A DNA stretch of 64,000 bases from Nemopilema nomurai (lineage: Eukaryota > Cnidaria > Scyphozoa > Rhizostomeae > Rhizostomatidae). Positions 25,870 through 36,996 of the stretch are shown here, one piece after another. Position 1 is the first letter of the stretch; the number at the start of each line of letters is the position of its first letter. The stretch is taken from positions 1,178,738 to 1,242,737 of the forward strand of contig ML133388.1 in the NCBI GenBank assembly GCA_003864495.1, read 5' to 3'. The translations under genes and the position numbers were made by a program. The notes below the pieces were generated by a model. The model made no database searches and had not been told where the DNA came from. It was given only the letters and a program-made list of their open reading frames with translations.

Positions 25870-26056
25870 ATGTCGAGGACTTTTATAAATAAAGCGCCTG
25901 TACCATTATTACAAAAAATTTGGTGTAGAAACCGAAGTGCGAGGTGCGAAGGGGTAGTAGGAGACTTGTGTTCCAGATGCACTTGTAAAAGGGATTTTCT
26001 GTTCGTGATTGAGTTGGATGACTGCAGGAAAAAGACGGAAGCATGGAAGTACACAA
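25870..26056 (+). CDS. Receptor variable exon C: Cys motif, no stalk
   Basis: Starts at an ATG (MSRTFINKA) and ends in phase 1 at a GTAAAT donor; length 187 = 3n+1. Cysteines are spaced C-x6-C-x7-C-x2-C-x-C-x12-C over residues 19-52, matching exon B except for three extra residues in one loop. Only nine residues follow the last cysteine, so the Thr-rich stalk of A and B is missing. It joins in frame to the linker exon at 28122, giving a 304-residue protein. The F-I-N near the start parallels F-V-N in A and F-E-N in B. A possible short upstream ORF starts at 25764 (MAFVNIT then stop); its first four residues equal the start of exon A. The real 5' end of this exon is the least certain of the three. 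Confidence 0.55.
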
Positions 26057-28121
26057 GTAAATTATTAATCTTTGCCCTGAGTTTGTATAAAGCCGATCTG
26101 TAAAAATTTACTGCCCAATGTCCAAAACAAATAAGACTTATTTATTTGCCCCACTGAAATCTTTTTATTGTGTAAATATGTTTTATATATGTTATATATC
26201 GTGGAACCTTCCAGCATCAACCTTTTTGCTTAGTTACCCTATTTTCTCCATATTCGTCGCATGTACGTTTACGATACATTGTAAGATTGTTAAAAATGGC
26301 ACAATCATTAGGATGACTTTCTACTTTTCGCTAGTCGACATTTTCCGCCGCGACAATTCAATTAGCCAATTAGATCGCAGGAAATTTTTCCGCCTCGACA
26401 ATTTTCCGCCTAGTGGAGATTGGGCTTTAGGCCAGGAGCGATCCATGTTGATCTTACGCCGAACATTTTTCTCGGCACTCTATATTTAACCCTTCACTTT
26501 TCAATCCATGACTCCCCTATTATTTTGCACAGCAAATTGATGTTAGGGGCTTTCTGCCAACTTTACCCGAAGGAATTAAATTTTCCTTCACTTGCCGAGG
26601 CATTTTACTTCGCGCTGTCGGGACATTTCGGGCCTTCTCATCCTGAAATGCATCCTGAGGATTAGTCACCACGAATGATCTGATCCATCGATTCAGAAAA
26701 TACTTTGAAACTTCCCCTACTAAGGCCTCCGCTTGAGTTCTTTAAAGAAGAGCATTCATTTTCGATAGAATATAAACGAGATTAGGCTGTTTAATTTTTA
26801 AAGTTTCGTTGTTTACATTTCGTTCAATAAAATAACGTGCTGACAGTATTGTAAACATCAGTGCTGTGTAGAGCAAATGGAAGTGTGACCGATAGAACAC
26901 ACGGAAATGATGCATTAATAGAGGTAATCAGCAAGCATCATCGAACAACATGGGTAGCGTGTGCTGGCCCTTGGTAATAGAGCCGCATTTAATGCCGGGG
27001 CCCTAGACCCTGTAGGCCCATTGTTGACTGCGTCACTGCTTTGCAAGCCCGTGGTTGGTCTGTGATGCCGTTGAATTGCCAATAAAGACACACTCATTCG
27101 AGGTGCGGCAAAATGCGATTTCTCGCATCTACCTTTCTTTTTGCTCTTTAGGCAATGACGAAAGTACACGTAATGGTCTCCACAAATGGCTAGCACACGT
27201 AATGGAGAGGAGATCTTATAATTTGTTCTTAAAACCTGTTGGGCTTGGAACTTGATAAGATGAAAAGTATTACAGGTGGTGTTACCTTCTCCTACGTCAG
27301 AGAAAAGTTGCCAACCTCTGGTCTGAAAGGTTGTTTGGACCTGAAAAAGCGCCTTGTCTTTTTATGTTAGTATTGTGTTTATGATGCCTCTCTATGGGTT
27401 GAACCCAAATAAAGAAAGCCATTCTTTTCTGTTTTTCAACCGCGAATCCCCTTTTGAATGAAAATGCTAAGGTGACCTCCTATCCAACATCTATTCGTGA
27501 AATTGTCACTGACGCGAGGCTATGAATCTACTAGCTGATGCACATGGCGCACAAGGATTAAATAGCATTTTCTCACAAGCATAATGAGCAACCCCCCGGC
27601 AGAAGAAACAACCAGCTAAAAACTTTCGAAAGCTCCACAGTTTATTGTGATTTGGCTATGGAACAATATCTTTTAGAGAATCCATTAGAGAACCCATTCT
27701 AATCTCTATGTATTGACATTGAATTTCTGTGTAGACAAAGAGAGGTCGTCTTGTCAGTTTGACTCTTGTAAAGAGAGCTGATTGGTCATTAGGCAGCCAA
27801 TCATGCGCTCCTGCTCACAGCCTCACGTGGTTTTCGACCCGCAATTGGCTATTTATTGTTAGTTTATGGTCAGTTCACAACATATGACATTTTAGGGTTG
27901 TCCATAGCGACTCCCCACCACATACTCTTTATATTTCCCCAATCTGTTTCTTTTTACCTGCACTGATGCATCTTCTTTTTAGATATTTATATGTATCGCG
28001 TTATGTAATTCTTCTAATAAAACACGGGAAAGCCAATTAAAATTGACTTTGGTTTGCGAGATTTTAAAGCTTAGTTTAATCTTGACTGTAAAAGAAATTA
28101 TCATTATAAACCTTTTTTCAG
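26057..28121. other. Intron between exon C and the linker exon
   Basis: No further cysteine exon found. Short repeats of TTTTCCGCC occur at 26340-26410. The 123-residue frame at 26118 has no family resemblance. Confidence 0.4.
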
Positions 28122-28159
28122 CAACACAGTCAACAAACCAAAGGACTTCCCCGACCAAG
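28122..28159 (+). CDS. Receptor common exon 1: short linker
   Basis: A 38-bp exon after a CCTTTTTTCAG acceptor, ending at a GTAGGT donor. It accepts phase 1 and exits phase 0, encoding TQSTNQRTSPTK. It continues the Thr/Ser-rich linker toward the membrane and is the join point for exons A, B and C. Being so short, it is supported mainly by phase compatibility and good splice sites. Confidence 0.6.
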
Positions 28160-28575
28160 GTAGGTGCTGTTAGTTTAACTACGTTTTCACAGAAACTGCT
28201 TTCGTAGAATCACCACAACTGGTGCACAGGGTCCCCAGATCAAATCTGTAAAACTTTCATTGTTTGCCGTTATCGTAGAACATTAAAAAAGCCAGATTTG
28301 TTATGGTGTAGTAGGGCTGTATATAATAGCCTCACATTCATCCATCCTCCGTTCGCTTGCATAATTAGCCAGTGAATAAACGAGTTGCTCACTATCTGCG
28401 TTCTCTTACAAGTCAAGTTAACTGGATAAATCATTAACTAATCTCTCTCCAGCATGTTATGAATACGACCCTATGACACTATGAACCTTTTTGTGTTTAT
28501 TACTGGCACCTCGTACCATCAAGCGAAATGCATTGATGAACAAGGACTTACTTTATGTGTTACTATTAACCGTAG

Positions 28576-28763
28576 GTAACGTTGGTGCGAAGCTCAAAAG
28601 GCGTGGTATCCACCACTGGAGTTTTGAACAAGGAAAACAAAGCGATGACTGCCGGTAAACAATCACAAGCTGGCCTTGCTGCAGGATTGTGCATTGGATT
28701 CATTCTCCTGATTATCTTAGTAGCTGCATTGATATACCTGCGGAGGCGGAGGCAGGGTCGCAA
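28576..28763 (+). CDS. Receptor common exon 2: transmembrane helix
   Basis: Begins after CCGTAG in phase 0 and ends in phase 2 at GTAGGT. About 31 extracellular residues are followed by a clear transmembrane helix (AAGLCIGFILLIILVAALIY) and a basic stop-transfer run (LRRRRQGR). The positive charges after the helix predict the N-terminus outside and the C-terminus in the cytoplasm. Small residues in the helix (AGLAAG) could support packing with a partner. Confidence 0.8.
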
Positions 28764-29400
28764 GTAGGTTTCTTTTTCAATGAATTGAGGGCCGAGTGAT
28801 CGAATCAAGTAGGATGTTTTAAGAGTATGCTGTTCTCAGTGGAGATTCCGAGGGTGTCTGTTGCTATTACGGGATTTTATACACTTGCAACATAGCACGC
28901 GGAAGATGGGACGTAGAGGAAGTGTGTAAATGCGGCGGATTTGTTATCTATAATGTTTTGAAGGCCATGGCAAAAAATCCAAGGGTATTTGCTGTCATCT
29001 GCACCCATAGACCTTTTTTTATATTTATGGGTGCATGGATTTATCTGCCAATCTTGACCCTTCTCAGTGGGCCAGACATGGAATAATTGTTTTTTATTCA
29101 GTTTACCAAAGCCAAACGATTTATTGGTTTGTGGGTCAAAAATTTTCTTTGCTTAATAGTAGATGAGAGAAAATCAAGGGCCAAGGGCAGCTACGACCAA
29201 GGGATTTTTATAGCATACACATCTCTTCCAAGTTTTCTTACTCAGGAAATTTATTACTTTCCTTACTTATCAGTGTCTTGTTTCATAGCTTTTTTGCGCT
29301 CTGTTTGTGTTAACCTATTAAATTACATTTTGAAGCAAAAAGGAACATACATACATACATACATTGTTCTTCACCTACTGCACCATTCGGCACTAAAGGC

Positions 29401-29422
29401 ACCAGTTTAAATTTAAACTGGT
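29401..29422. repeat. Perfect 22-bp palindrome
   Basis: ACCAGTTTAAATTTAAACTG followed by GT equals its own reverse complement. It lies in the intron before common exon 3. Confidence 0.85.
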
Positions 29423-29537
29423 TGACCAACTACAATCTTTCTTTTTAAACAGAAATAGTTTGCTTAATAAGATCTTTCTTCAATTTTGTCTGTCCTTGTT
29501 TTTCCTTTCCTATCTCAACAGAGGATATTTCTTTTAG

Positions 29538-29584
29538 GGATTCAACCGAAGCGTGCCGCTCCTCCGCATCACTGAAATTCCAAG
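29538..29584 (+). CDS. Receptor common exon 3: juxtamembrane
   Basis: A 47-bp exon after TTTTAG with a GTGAGT donor. It accepts phase 2 and exits phase 1, exactly what is needed to join the transmembrane exon to the tail exon; direct joining of those two would be out of frame. It encodes DSTEACRSSASLKFQ. Confidence 0.65.
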
Positions 29585-30816
29585 GTGAGTTTTCTTTGCA
29601 TTTATTGGGTAAGTTTAATGTGTGGATAGCCACATGCTCATTTTCAAAACGCATTGTTTTGGCTAACACGAATTGTGTCCTGTTTTCTTCGGTTAGAAAA
29701 GCTGCAGGGAAAGTGCAATGACCTACACGTGTCCTTCAAGACTATTGGATAGGCAACCCCCTGGTTCGAGGTCACATAATAAGCTGTCATGTGACAGGAC
29801 CAATTATGCACTTATACAATAATATTAAATTAGACATTCTTTTAGGAGTTGAGTTTAGCACGGGTTAAAATCGCACGTTTGGTAAATATGTTCTGTTTTG
29901 TTGTATATAAAATATCAAAAAGACAACATGACTGATTTTCCATCTCAAGCTCTAAATAATCGATTTACAACAAAGTCACACGTGTCCTGCGTTCAAGCAT
30001 TAACTGCCCCGCTAAGAGCGATTGTTTCTCATCGATAACCGTGTTCCGTGGCCGTTCAATGACCTAGCAGAAAGCTGCTGCTTCAAGTTCTAAACCTTTT
30101 ACGTCTCCATCAGTACATCACATTGGAAGAAAGGGGACTCTATAGGCCAAAAAGGAATGGAAACTACCCTTGTGGTGCTCATTAAAACTGAAATCTTGAT
30201 GATGCAAATTTATAGTTAGCACTTGTTTTGACATTGTTCGCTTGGTAGCGAAATAAAGCCATGCATGGTATGGTTGAAACCTTTGTTTTAGACCTTTGGC
30301 ACTGGTTTTTAGATCAAGTTATTGTTTCCTGAGTTAATGTCCTTATGGGTTTCCTAACTCTAACAATTCCCATAGCCACTCGAAGGATTTTCCAGTTTCA
30401 AAAGCAGTTCATGGTGTTGATAGTTACGATTACCAAACCTAACAAATCTAAGAGATATAAATTTAAAGCTTCATCACTGTCTGCTTTTTAGGTTTGTAAC
30501 TTTATTCTCGTGATTTCGCACACTTTGCCAATAACTGACTAAGCTTTTTGACAGTTCTTTTGCACTCTTTTCGCCCCTAATATGTCGTCAATGCTTTGAT
30601 ATGATACAGAGCTGTTGTGTGCATATAGCTGGCAAAATTGCGATCTGTGCGTATTACTAGAAACTGCTCTTTGTCGTCTGCCGTGACTGATTTTTGACCG
30701 GTTTCAGCGATCAAGATAGAAAGTTTTCTTATGGAAACCAGGCTTTAGGCCATGTGAGCCGATTAAACGATTTGGCGCTTGTGCTTTGTTGACGATCTCT
30801 CTTCTGCTCGTTTCAG

Positions 30817-31271
30817 ATCTGAACGGGAGACACGAACTGGAAAGCCCCGCCAGTCCTGTCTATGAACATACTTATGACGCAATGGGCAGGCCAAATGATA
30901 TTGCAAGCAAGCCGATTGGCAACCCTTTGTATAATACAAACATACCCATCTCAGGCCGGGTCGGTAAAGAACTTGAGTCTGGAGAGCAACCCGTATACCG
31001 TGAACTTGAAGGCGGTGAGCAGGTCTATATGAGCCCTGCGGAGCAGCCAGTGTACCGGGAACTAGAAGAGTCCCAGACCCCTAGCAGCCCAGTTTATCGT
31101 GAAATCGAAGAAAACCCACCTGTCTATGCAGAAGCCGGGGACCAGGCCAAAGATGTAAATGGTTCAGTTGCAGGTGATCCGCGCATGTATCAACAGTTGA
31201 ATTATGCGGCCACGCCCAACACTTATCAGCCTCTGTCCCATGATTGGAAAAGCCAGAAATATGATCGATAA
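30817..31271 (+). CDS. Receptor common exon 4: cytoplasmic tail with two ITAM-like motifs
   Basis: Enters in phase 1 after CGTTTCAG and ends at TAA; encodes 150 residues with 12 tyrosines. Two pairs fit the ITAM consensus YxxL/I-x6-12-YxxL/I: YREL-x10-YREI and YQQL-x8-YQPL. A further YREL lies upstream. There is also YDAM (a YxxM site of the kind bound by PI3K p85) and NPLY (NPxY-like). The middle of the tail is a degenerate repeat of E/G-rich blocks with PVYREL. By family logic the tyrosines would be phosphorylated by Src-type kinases and recruit tandem-SH2 kinases of the Syk/SHARK group; that is inference. The tail carries no kinase or phosphatase domain. A polyadenylation signal follows at 31531. 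Confidence 0.8.
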
Positions 31272-31530
31272 GAGGCAACGACTAGGCATGGAATGTCGTT
31301 CGCCAGACTTTGTGCGTTCCTTAATGGCCTAGTCGATGCGCTAGAATCAATGTCTACTTGATGTATTTAAATCTATCTATATATTGTAGATCTATATGAA
31401 GCTCACAAAACTGTACCTTATTACAGGGGCATATCTTAACGTTGATCTTTTGTTTGGTCCGTTTTGTTTGTTGACAAGAAGGATCTTTTCAAAAGCATTA
31501 TCTTAGTCCTTGTTGCGCAGTCTTTCGAGT

Positions 31531-31536
31531 AATAAA
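31531..31536 (+). promoter_or_regulatory. Polyadenylation signal of receptor gene
   Basis: AATAAA about 260 bp after the receptor stop codon, on the same strand. Confidence 0.55.
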
Positions 31537-32703
31537 TTGTTATGCTAGAAGCAAATTTTCACTGTTTTTCTTAAATTTCAACCAAGGCAATGCTCGAGTT
31601 TATATTTGCAAGTTGTTAATAATTTTCTTCGTTGTTGTTCTAGCAAGGTTTTTAAAGAAACAAAATTAAGTGCTATTACAATAACGTTAGCAGATATTCA
31701 TTTGCTAGGAAATGTTAATTTGCTCAGAATGGGATTGTCTTTCAATTATAAATTTCTTAGAATATTGATAAATTATATTATCAATGGCTTTTATCATTTG
31801 CATCTTCAATATAAATAGCCATAGTTACAGCTCCACCGCTTGGATACCGTGCTCCATAATGCTTCGCATCCATATTAGGCAATAATTGCATGGTTCAAAA
31901 TAGCAACCTGGACTCCAAATCATGCAATTTATCTTGTAGGGGGTAGATATAATACAGCAATCATTTTACCTTCAATTCAAGTAAAAGATTCAAATTGTAT
32001 AGGCCTTTGGCTGTTAATGGATATTGTTTGTCTTGATACATTTTCTTGTTATAGCTATTTATTTTTTCATATTGAATTTTTTGTAAAATTTAGTCATTGT
32101 AGTTAAATAATGGTGCAATCAAGTTTTTTTCAACATCAAAGTTAGATGTCTTCTTTGGCTTCGGTGAATTTCTTTTTTGCGGCATGTATGGTAAATGGTA
32201 CAGAAATGTACACCTAGTATTTTTAAGCTAGTGCCTCTGTGACAATGATTTATGACAATATGTTATTTTGTTCATCATTGGGACCAGATTCAATCTGGAG
32301 CATGTGCTACTTAGCGGAATGCCTGATAGCTATGGTTCTGTCATGCACAATGTAGACTAAAGCATGACGAAGATTCAGGTGGAGCCCAATGAGGTAATTG
32401 CTTTTACCAACCTAGTTGATTTTTTCATTGTGAAATTTTGCATATGTGGAAATCCTCAATGGTTTTGAACTAATTTTGGAAAATCTCTACTCTCCAGGTT
32501 TGACAGTTAAATGCTCTCTCTTTTCACTACAACCTGGTATTTGGTTCTTCATCACCAAATGTTGAGATTGCAAAGTTGCTCAATACTTAAATACCTTCTT
32601 TGTTTTCCTATTATAGGACCTTTGCACCCTACCTTATCAGTACAATTTTTGACAAAGCAAAAAATTAAACTAGGACAGAATATACCTTATAGCATGAAAA
32701 TTG
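31537..32703. other. Intergenic region, no gene seen
   Basis: Spacer between the convergent receptor locus and CYB5D1. A short frame at 32293-32345 weakly recalls retrotransposon gag sequence (LLSGMPDSYGSVMHN) but is interrupted by a stop. Confidence 0.4.
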
Positions 32704-32709
32704 TTTATT
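32704..32709 (-). promoter_or_regulatory. Polyadenylation signal of CYB5D1
   Basis: AATAAA on the minus strand, about 45 bp after the CYB5D1 stop codon. Confidence 0.55.
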
Positions 32710-32754
32710 ATACAAGGTTAACCTTTAGTAACCAAATGTTTGTGCAAAGACCTT

Positions 32755-34593
32755 TCACTGTTCAGTCAAATCATCATTGAAATACAAATGCAGGGCAGGT
32801 AGGAATAGGTCCTCATCCATGCCCAGCTTGTAAAACTCCTCACTCTCATCTATAACATTGTTGGCCTCAAGAGTTCGATGCATAGCCAGGTTCTCTCCAT
32901 TGTACTTCCAGGTATAACTCGCAGCATGGGCATTGTATACCAAGTATCTCTCTAAGATTTCAGACATTATTTCCTCTGAACAAACCTGAAAGATAATGTC
33001 CATGTTATGTTGTCCATTAGTAAATGTTTCCTTGAACATAGGTATGTTTTATCAAAAGCCCATTCCTCTTTCAAGGAAATGAATTGTTCTGCAAGACGAT
33101 ATATTTGTAGGGAAAAGAGATGTTTGCCTAGACTGACAAAGAAAACTGCAGATGTAATGGGAAGAATTGACTATCTGCTTAAGGCAAGTTGTCAAGCTTC
33201 TATAGCAGAGAAGAGGTTTGAGGTGGGGAAGTAGCACATTATTGGCAAAGTTTGATTTTGAGTTTAAACCAGTATATCATAGACTATTAGCCTTGGAAAC
33301 AATGGAATCTGATTTGACTACAAGCTGAAGTTCTCATATTGCAATTACACTGAAGGTGCTTTTACCTCCAAAGTTTGTTCTTGAGAGGTCAATGTGTTTA
33401 TTATTCGAATTTGTCTTGTTTTTCTTGAAAGAAGTCCAATGCAGTAGTTATCATCTTTCCACCAAGGCCTTCCAAAGTCATTTGCCCAGTCTGTTCTTGG
33501 GCATCTTGGTGGAATGTGAATGAATCTGCCCATGGGTGTGTAGGAGAAAGTACATTTTGTCTTTGGATCAGCACATGTTCTTATCTGCTGAGAAAAAAGG
33601 GAGATCTCAAGCAACAAACCAGCTATGATTAGAATCACAGGATGATGCAAAAACTTTGGCTAAAAAGAACACTTTGCTAGGAGTTAAAAGCAAAGTTGCA
33701 GTGTTTGTAATTGATTGAAGATCACAGGATGAAAATGAGGTGTAATGATAAAGCTAGCTTTTTTAAAAAGAAAAGGCAAAAGAAAAGACAAAAGAAAAAA
33801 ACTCTTTTACTCAGTTCAAAATGAAAATCAAACTGGAAAAGTGTATCCCTTTTTGTTTCTCTATAACAATTTTTGGCATCAGGTAAAATTTGAAAAAGTT
33901 AGCAAAGAACTTACATCTTTTGTTTTAGTATCAAACCAATGTGAAATATCAGATCCTCCTGCAGCTACAATTGGCTTCAACAAAACATCACCTGCAAAAA
34001 GTTCTTAGTTCATAATCTACCTATTTCACGGTTTTGGCATTTATTTTCAGACCAAGCACTTATTCAGAACATCTTACTACACCTCACTTTATATTACAGA
34101 CAATGAATATGGAGAGGCTTTTCATTACCTTACTTACATTATTGAAGCTAAACATGAAAGGTATAGTGTATGATTAGGCAATTTTCATTGATTTTTATCA
34201 AATGTTTGGATCCTTCTAAAGGCAGCTACAAATGGGTGCTAGCAATTAATGATCTAAATTCCTTCCTTCTTAGAAAATGTTTCTTTTATATTTTCCATTA
34301 ATTAAGTTTATGTTTAACATTAGGTTGGAACTACTGCAACTGATAAGACTTTCATCTGAGCCCGAGAACTTCCCTTCCACTCAAAATTATTTATAGCTTC
34401 GTTTGTCAGTTGTCTATGCCGGTATACTTATAAGCGAAACAATTTAGGCACAATAATTGATAAACAACATACCAACGTGCTTTTGGCAGAGTGGCGTTAA
34501 ATCATAGACCTTCCCTAAGAAAGACACCCACAAGTCTTTCAGAGTGTTATGAACGCTTACTTCAGTTGGTGTATAATATTTTGGTCTCGCCAT
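32755..34593 (-). CDS. CYB5D1: Cytochrome b5 domain-containing protein 1
   Basis: Four exons on the minus strand: 34593-34473, 33991-33915, 33584-33366 and 32985-32755. All borders are GT-AG and all phases match, giving 215 residues, close to the vertebrate length. The start ([12 protein letters not shown]) leads into a cytochrome b5-like fold ([17 protein letters not shown], then DISHWFD). Next come the conserved [15 protein letters not shown] and [18 protein letters not shown] blocks. The C-terminal part contains [16 protein letters not shown] and ends in [10 protein letters not shown], hallmarks of CYB5D1. Family members are linked to motile cilia and redox signalling. The start codon is 133 bp from that of RIOK1 on the other strand, suggesting a shared promoter. 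Confidence 0.93.
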
Positions 34594-34726
34594 GAAGGCA
34601 ATAAAACCAAAGCAGACTTGAAGGAAATTTCAATATCTGGTTGCAAGAAAGCACATTCGTTGTCATGGAGAAGGCCTCCTTTTCAACATCTCCAACAGCA
34701 GCAACAACTCGATACGAACCAAAATC
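34594..34726. promoter_or_regulatory. Bidirectional promoter of CYB5D1 and RIOK1
   Basis: Only 133 bp separate the two divergent start codons, so both 5' UTRs and core promoters must lie in or overlap this stretch unless an upstream non-coding exon exists. I see no TATA box at a fixed distance. CAACAGCAGCAACAACTC just before the RIOK1 start is part of its likely leader. Confidence 0.6.
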
Positions 34727-36996
34727 ATGGCGGATCTCGACGAAGCACGTTTTATGGATGCAGACGAAGACATCGGGGTTGAAAAAGCGGAAAAACCAAA
34801 ACATTTGCTGCAGAATGAAGACAAAGTTTTGAAAGAAAAGGTTGGTCATTTGGAGGCTGTACATTTCGTTCTTTCGCTACCATCAACTTTGGTTAACCGG
34901 TTGACGAGCATACAAAATCCAGGATAGTTTTTTACCTATTCCAATTCTGTATCTACTGATTAAGGTTTATTGAACACCAGCTACTCTTTGTTGTTTTCGT
35001 CAGATTAAGGTTACGGTAAACGTTTTTCCTTCCTAAAGGCCAAACTGTTCATGGAATCTGGGTAAACTATATATCATTCGATGCAACAAGACTGTGGCGT
35101 ATCCAGCCAGATCAAAATTATTGGCAAATAATGTTTAATTATATTTTTCAAGCGAATTTATTGCTCAAAAAAGTGTACCACCTTAAAAAAGCTATTTTGT
35201 ACCCTGGCGTTTGAAGTAATAAAATATTACTTATACCAGCAGGAAGTGCAGATCCTAAGCTACCAAAGAGTGTCTCAGATTTCTTAAATTCATCCGCTTC
35301 TCGAAATTATATCATGTCAAAAATTGGCAAACAATTTTTCCACCCTCCCGCAGCTGTAGTTGGGTATAAAAGACGGACCAGAGCAAATAAAAAAAATTGG
35401 AGACACTCTTTGTTTACCCAACGTCTTGTTGTTGTTGGGCATTTGCTTAGGAGTTCTTGATTGATCAATATTGATCTTGCTTTACAGGAATGTGACTGGT
35501 CAGCATATAATGATGATGATGAATATGATGATGATGACGAGTATGACGACTGGGAGGACGACTACGGGTTTAGAACTGGCAACATCACAACTGGTGTTGT
35601 CAATAAAAGTGGAACCACCCAGAACAGACTGAAAGCTACTTTGCAACCACAGGAGAAACAGTTTGGCAAGTTCTTGAATAAGATAAGTGTCAGTGAATTC
35701 ACTGGTCCAAGAGAAGGCGGAAGTTTGTCGCAGGGTGGCACCAAGAAAGAATCTGAAAGGCGTACAAAAGACAAAGCCGACAGAGCAACTGTTGAGCAAG
35801 TTTTGGACCCCAGAACGAAGATGATTTTGTTCAAACTGCTAAACAGAGGTTTTATAAAAAGTATAGATGGCTGTATCAGTACTGGTAAGGAGGCTAATGT
35901 TTATCATGCCACTGGGCCTAATGGTGAAGACAGAGCTGTTAAAGTTTACAAGACCTCTATATTAACCTTCAAGGACCGCGACAAGTATGTAACTGGGGAG
36001 TTCAGGTTTAGACATGGATATTGCAAGAGTAATCCCCGAAAGATGGTGAAAACCTGGGCAGAAAAAGAGATGCGAAACTTAACACGGATGTTTAATAATG
36101 GTATGCCCTGTCCGGAGCCATATTTGCTGCGAAGTCATGTCCTCGTTATGGATTTCATTGGCTGTAATGGTTGGCCAGCTCCGCTTCTGAAAGACTGTGT
36201 TATATCCGAGTCAAAGGCAAGAGAGCTTTATATGCAATGTGTGCGACTAGTGAGAGATCTGTATTGGAAATGCAAGTTAGTTCATGCAGATTTGAGCGAG
36301 TTCAACATGCTTTTTAACCAGGTCATTGACAAGCTCTATGTAATTGATGTTTCCCAATCAGTCGAACACGACCATCCAGCCGCCCTGTCATTTCTAAGGA
36401 AAGATTGCACAAATATCAACGATTTTTTCAGAAAACGCTATGTAAATACAATGACAGTGAAAGAGCTGTTTGAGTTTGTGACAGACCCTACAATAAATGA
36501 TACCAATATAGAGGAATATCTTGAAAAGATCCAAGAGAAAGCGGTAAATCGAAGCGTAGATGATGTGACACAGCGGGACTTGGTGGATGAAGAGGTCTTC
36601 AAAAACGCATTCATCCCAAGAACTCTAGATGAAGTGATTGATTTTGAGCGTGATGCCTTGAAGACCTTAGATGGCACTGCAGAAGATGTTTACTACCCGA
36701 TGGTAACTGGATTGAAGCAAGATCTAACAGGAGCCAAAGATCAGCCTAGTATATTGAAAACAGAGAATGATGATGATAGCAAAATGGAAGAAGAAGAGGA
36801 AGAGTCTGATGAAGATGTGTCTTCTGATGGGGATACCAAGCCTAGCGATGAGAATGAAGAAGCAGAAGAGATGTCAAGGAAAGAGCACAAGAAGATGATC
36901 AAAGAACATAACAGGGAAAGAAGAAAGAGTAAAATGCCAAAGCATGTAAAGAAGAGGAAAGAGAAGCTTGGAAAAACTAGAAAACCTAAGCGATAA
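34727..36996 (+). CDS. RIOK1: RIO kinase 1, atypical protein kinase
   Basis: Two exons: 34727-34840 (38 codons, ends phase 0 at a weak GTTGGT donor) and 35488-36996 (502 residues), about 540 residues in total, near the usual length. An acidic N-terminus ([15 protein letters not shown]) is followed by the conserved [16 protein letters not shown]. The RIO domain shows the nucleotide loop [11 protein letters not shown], the catalytic loop [10 protein letters not shown] and the metal-binding [12 protein letters not shown]. The tail is acidic, then very basic ([19 protein letters not shown]). RIOK1 acts in cytoplasmic 40S ribosome maturation, where its ATPase activity helps release late factors from pre-40S particles. 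The kinase domain is intact. The long second exon is unusual for an animal copy but has no defect. A minor uncertainty is the exon 1 donor. Confidence 0.95.

Noticed and set aside
29751..29800. tRNA gene based on a GGTTCGAGGTC motif
   Set aside because: No matching box A at a proper distance and no cloverleaf.
32293..32400. Gag-like retrotransposon fragment
   Set aside because: Resemblance covers only about 15 residues and is interrupted by a stop; too weak to annotate.
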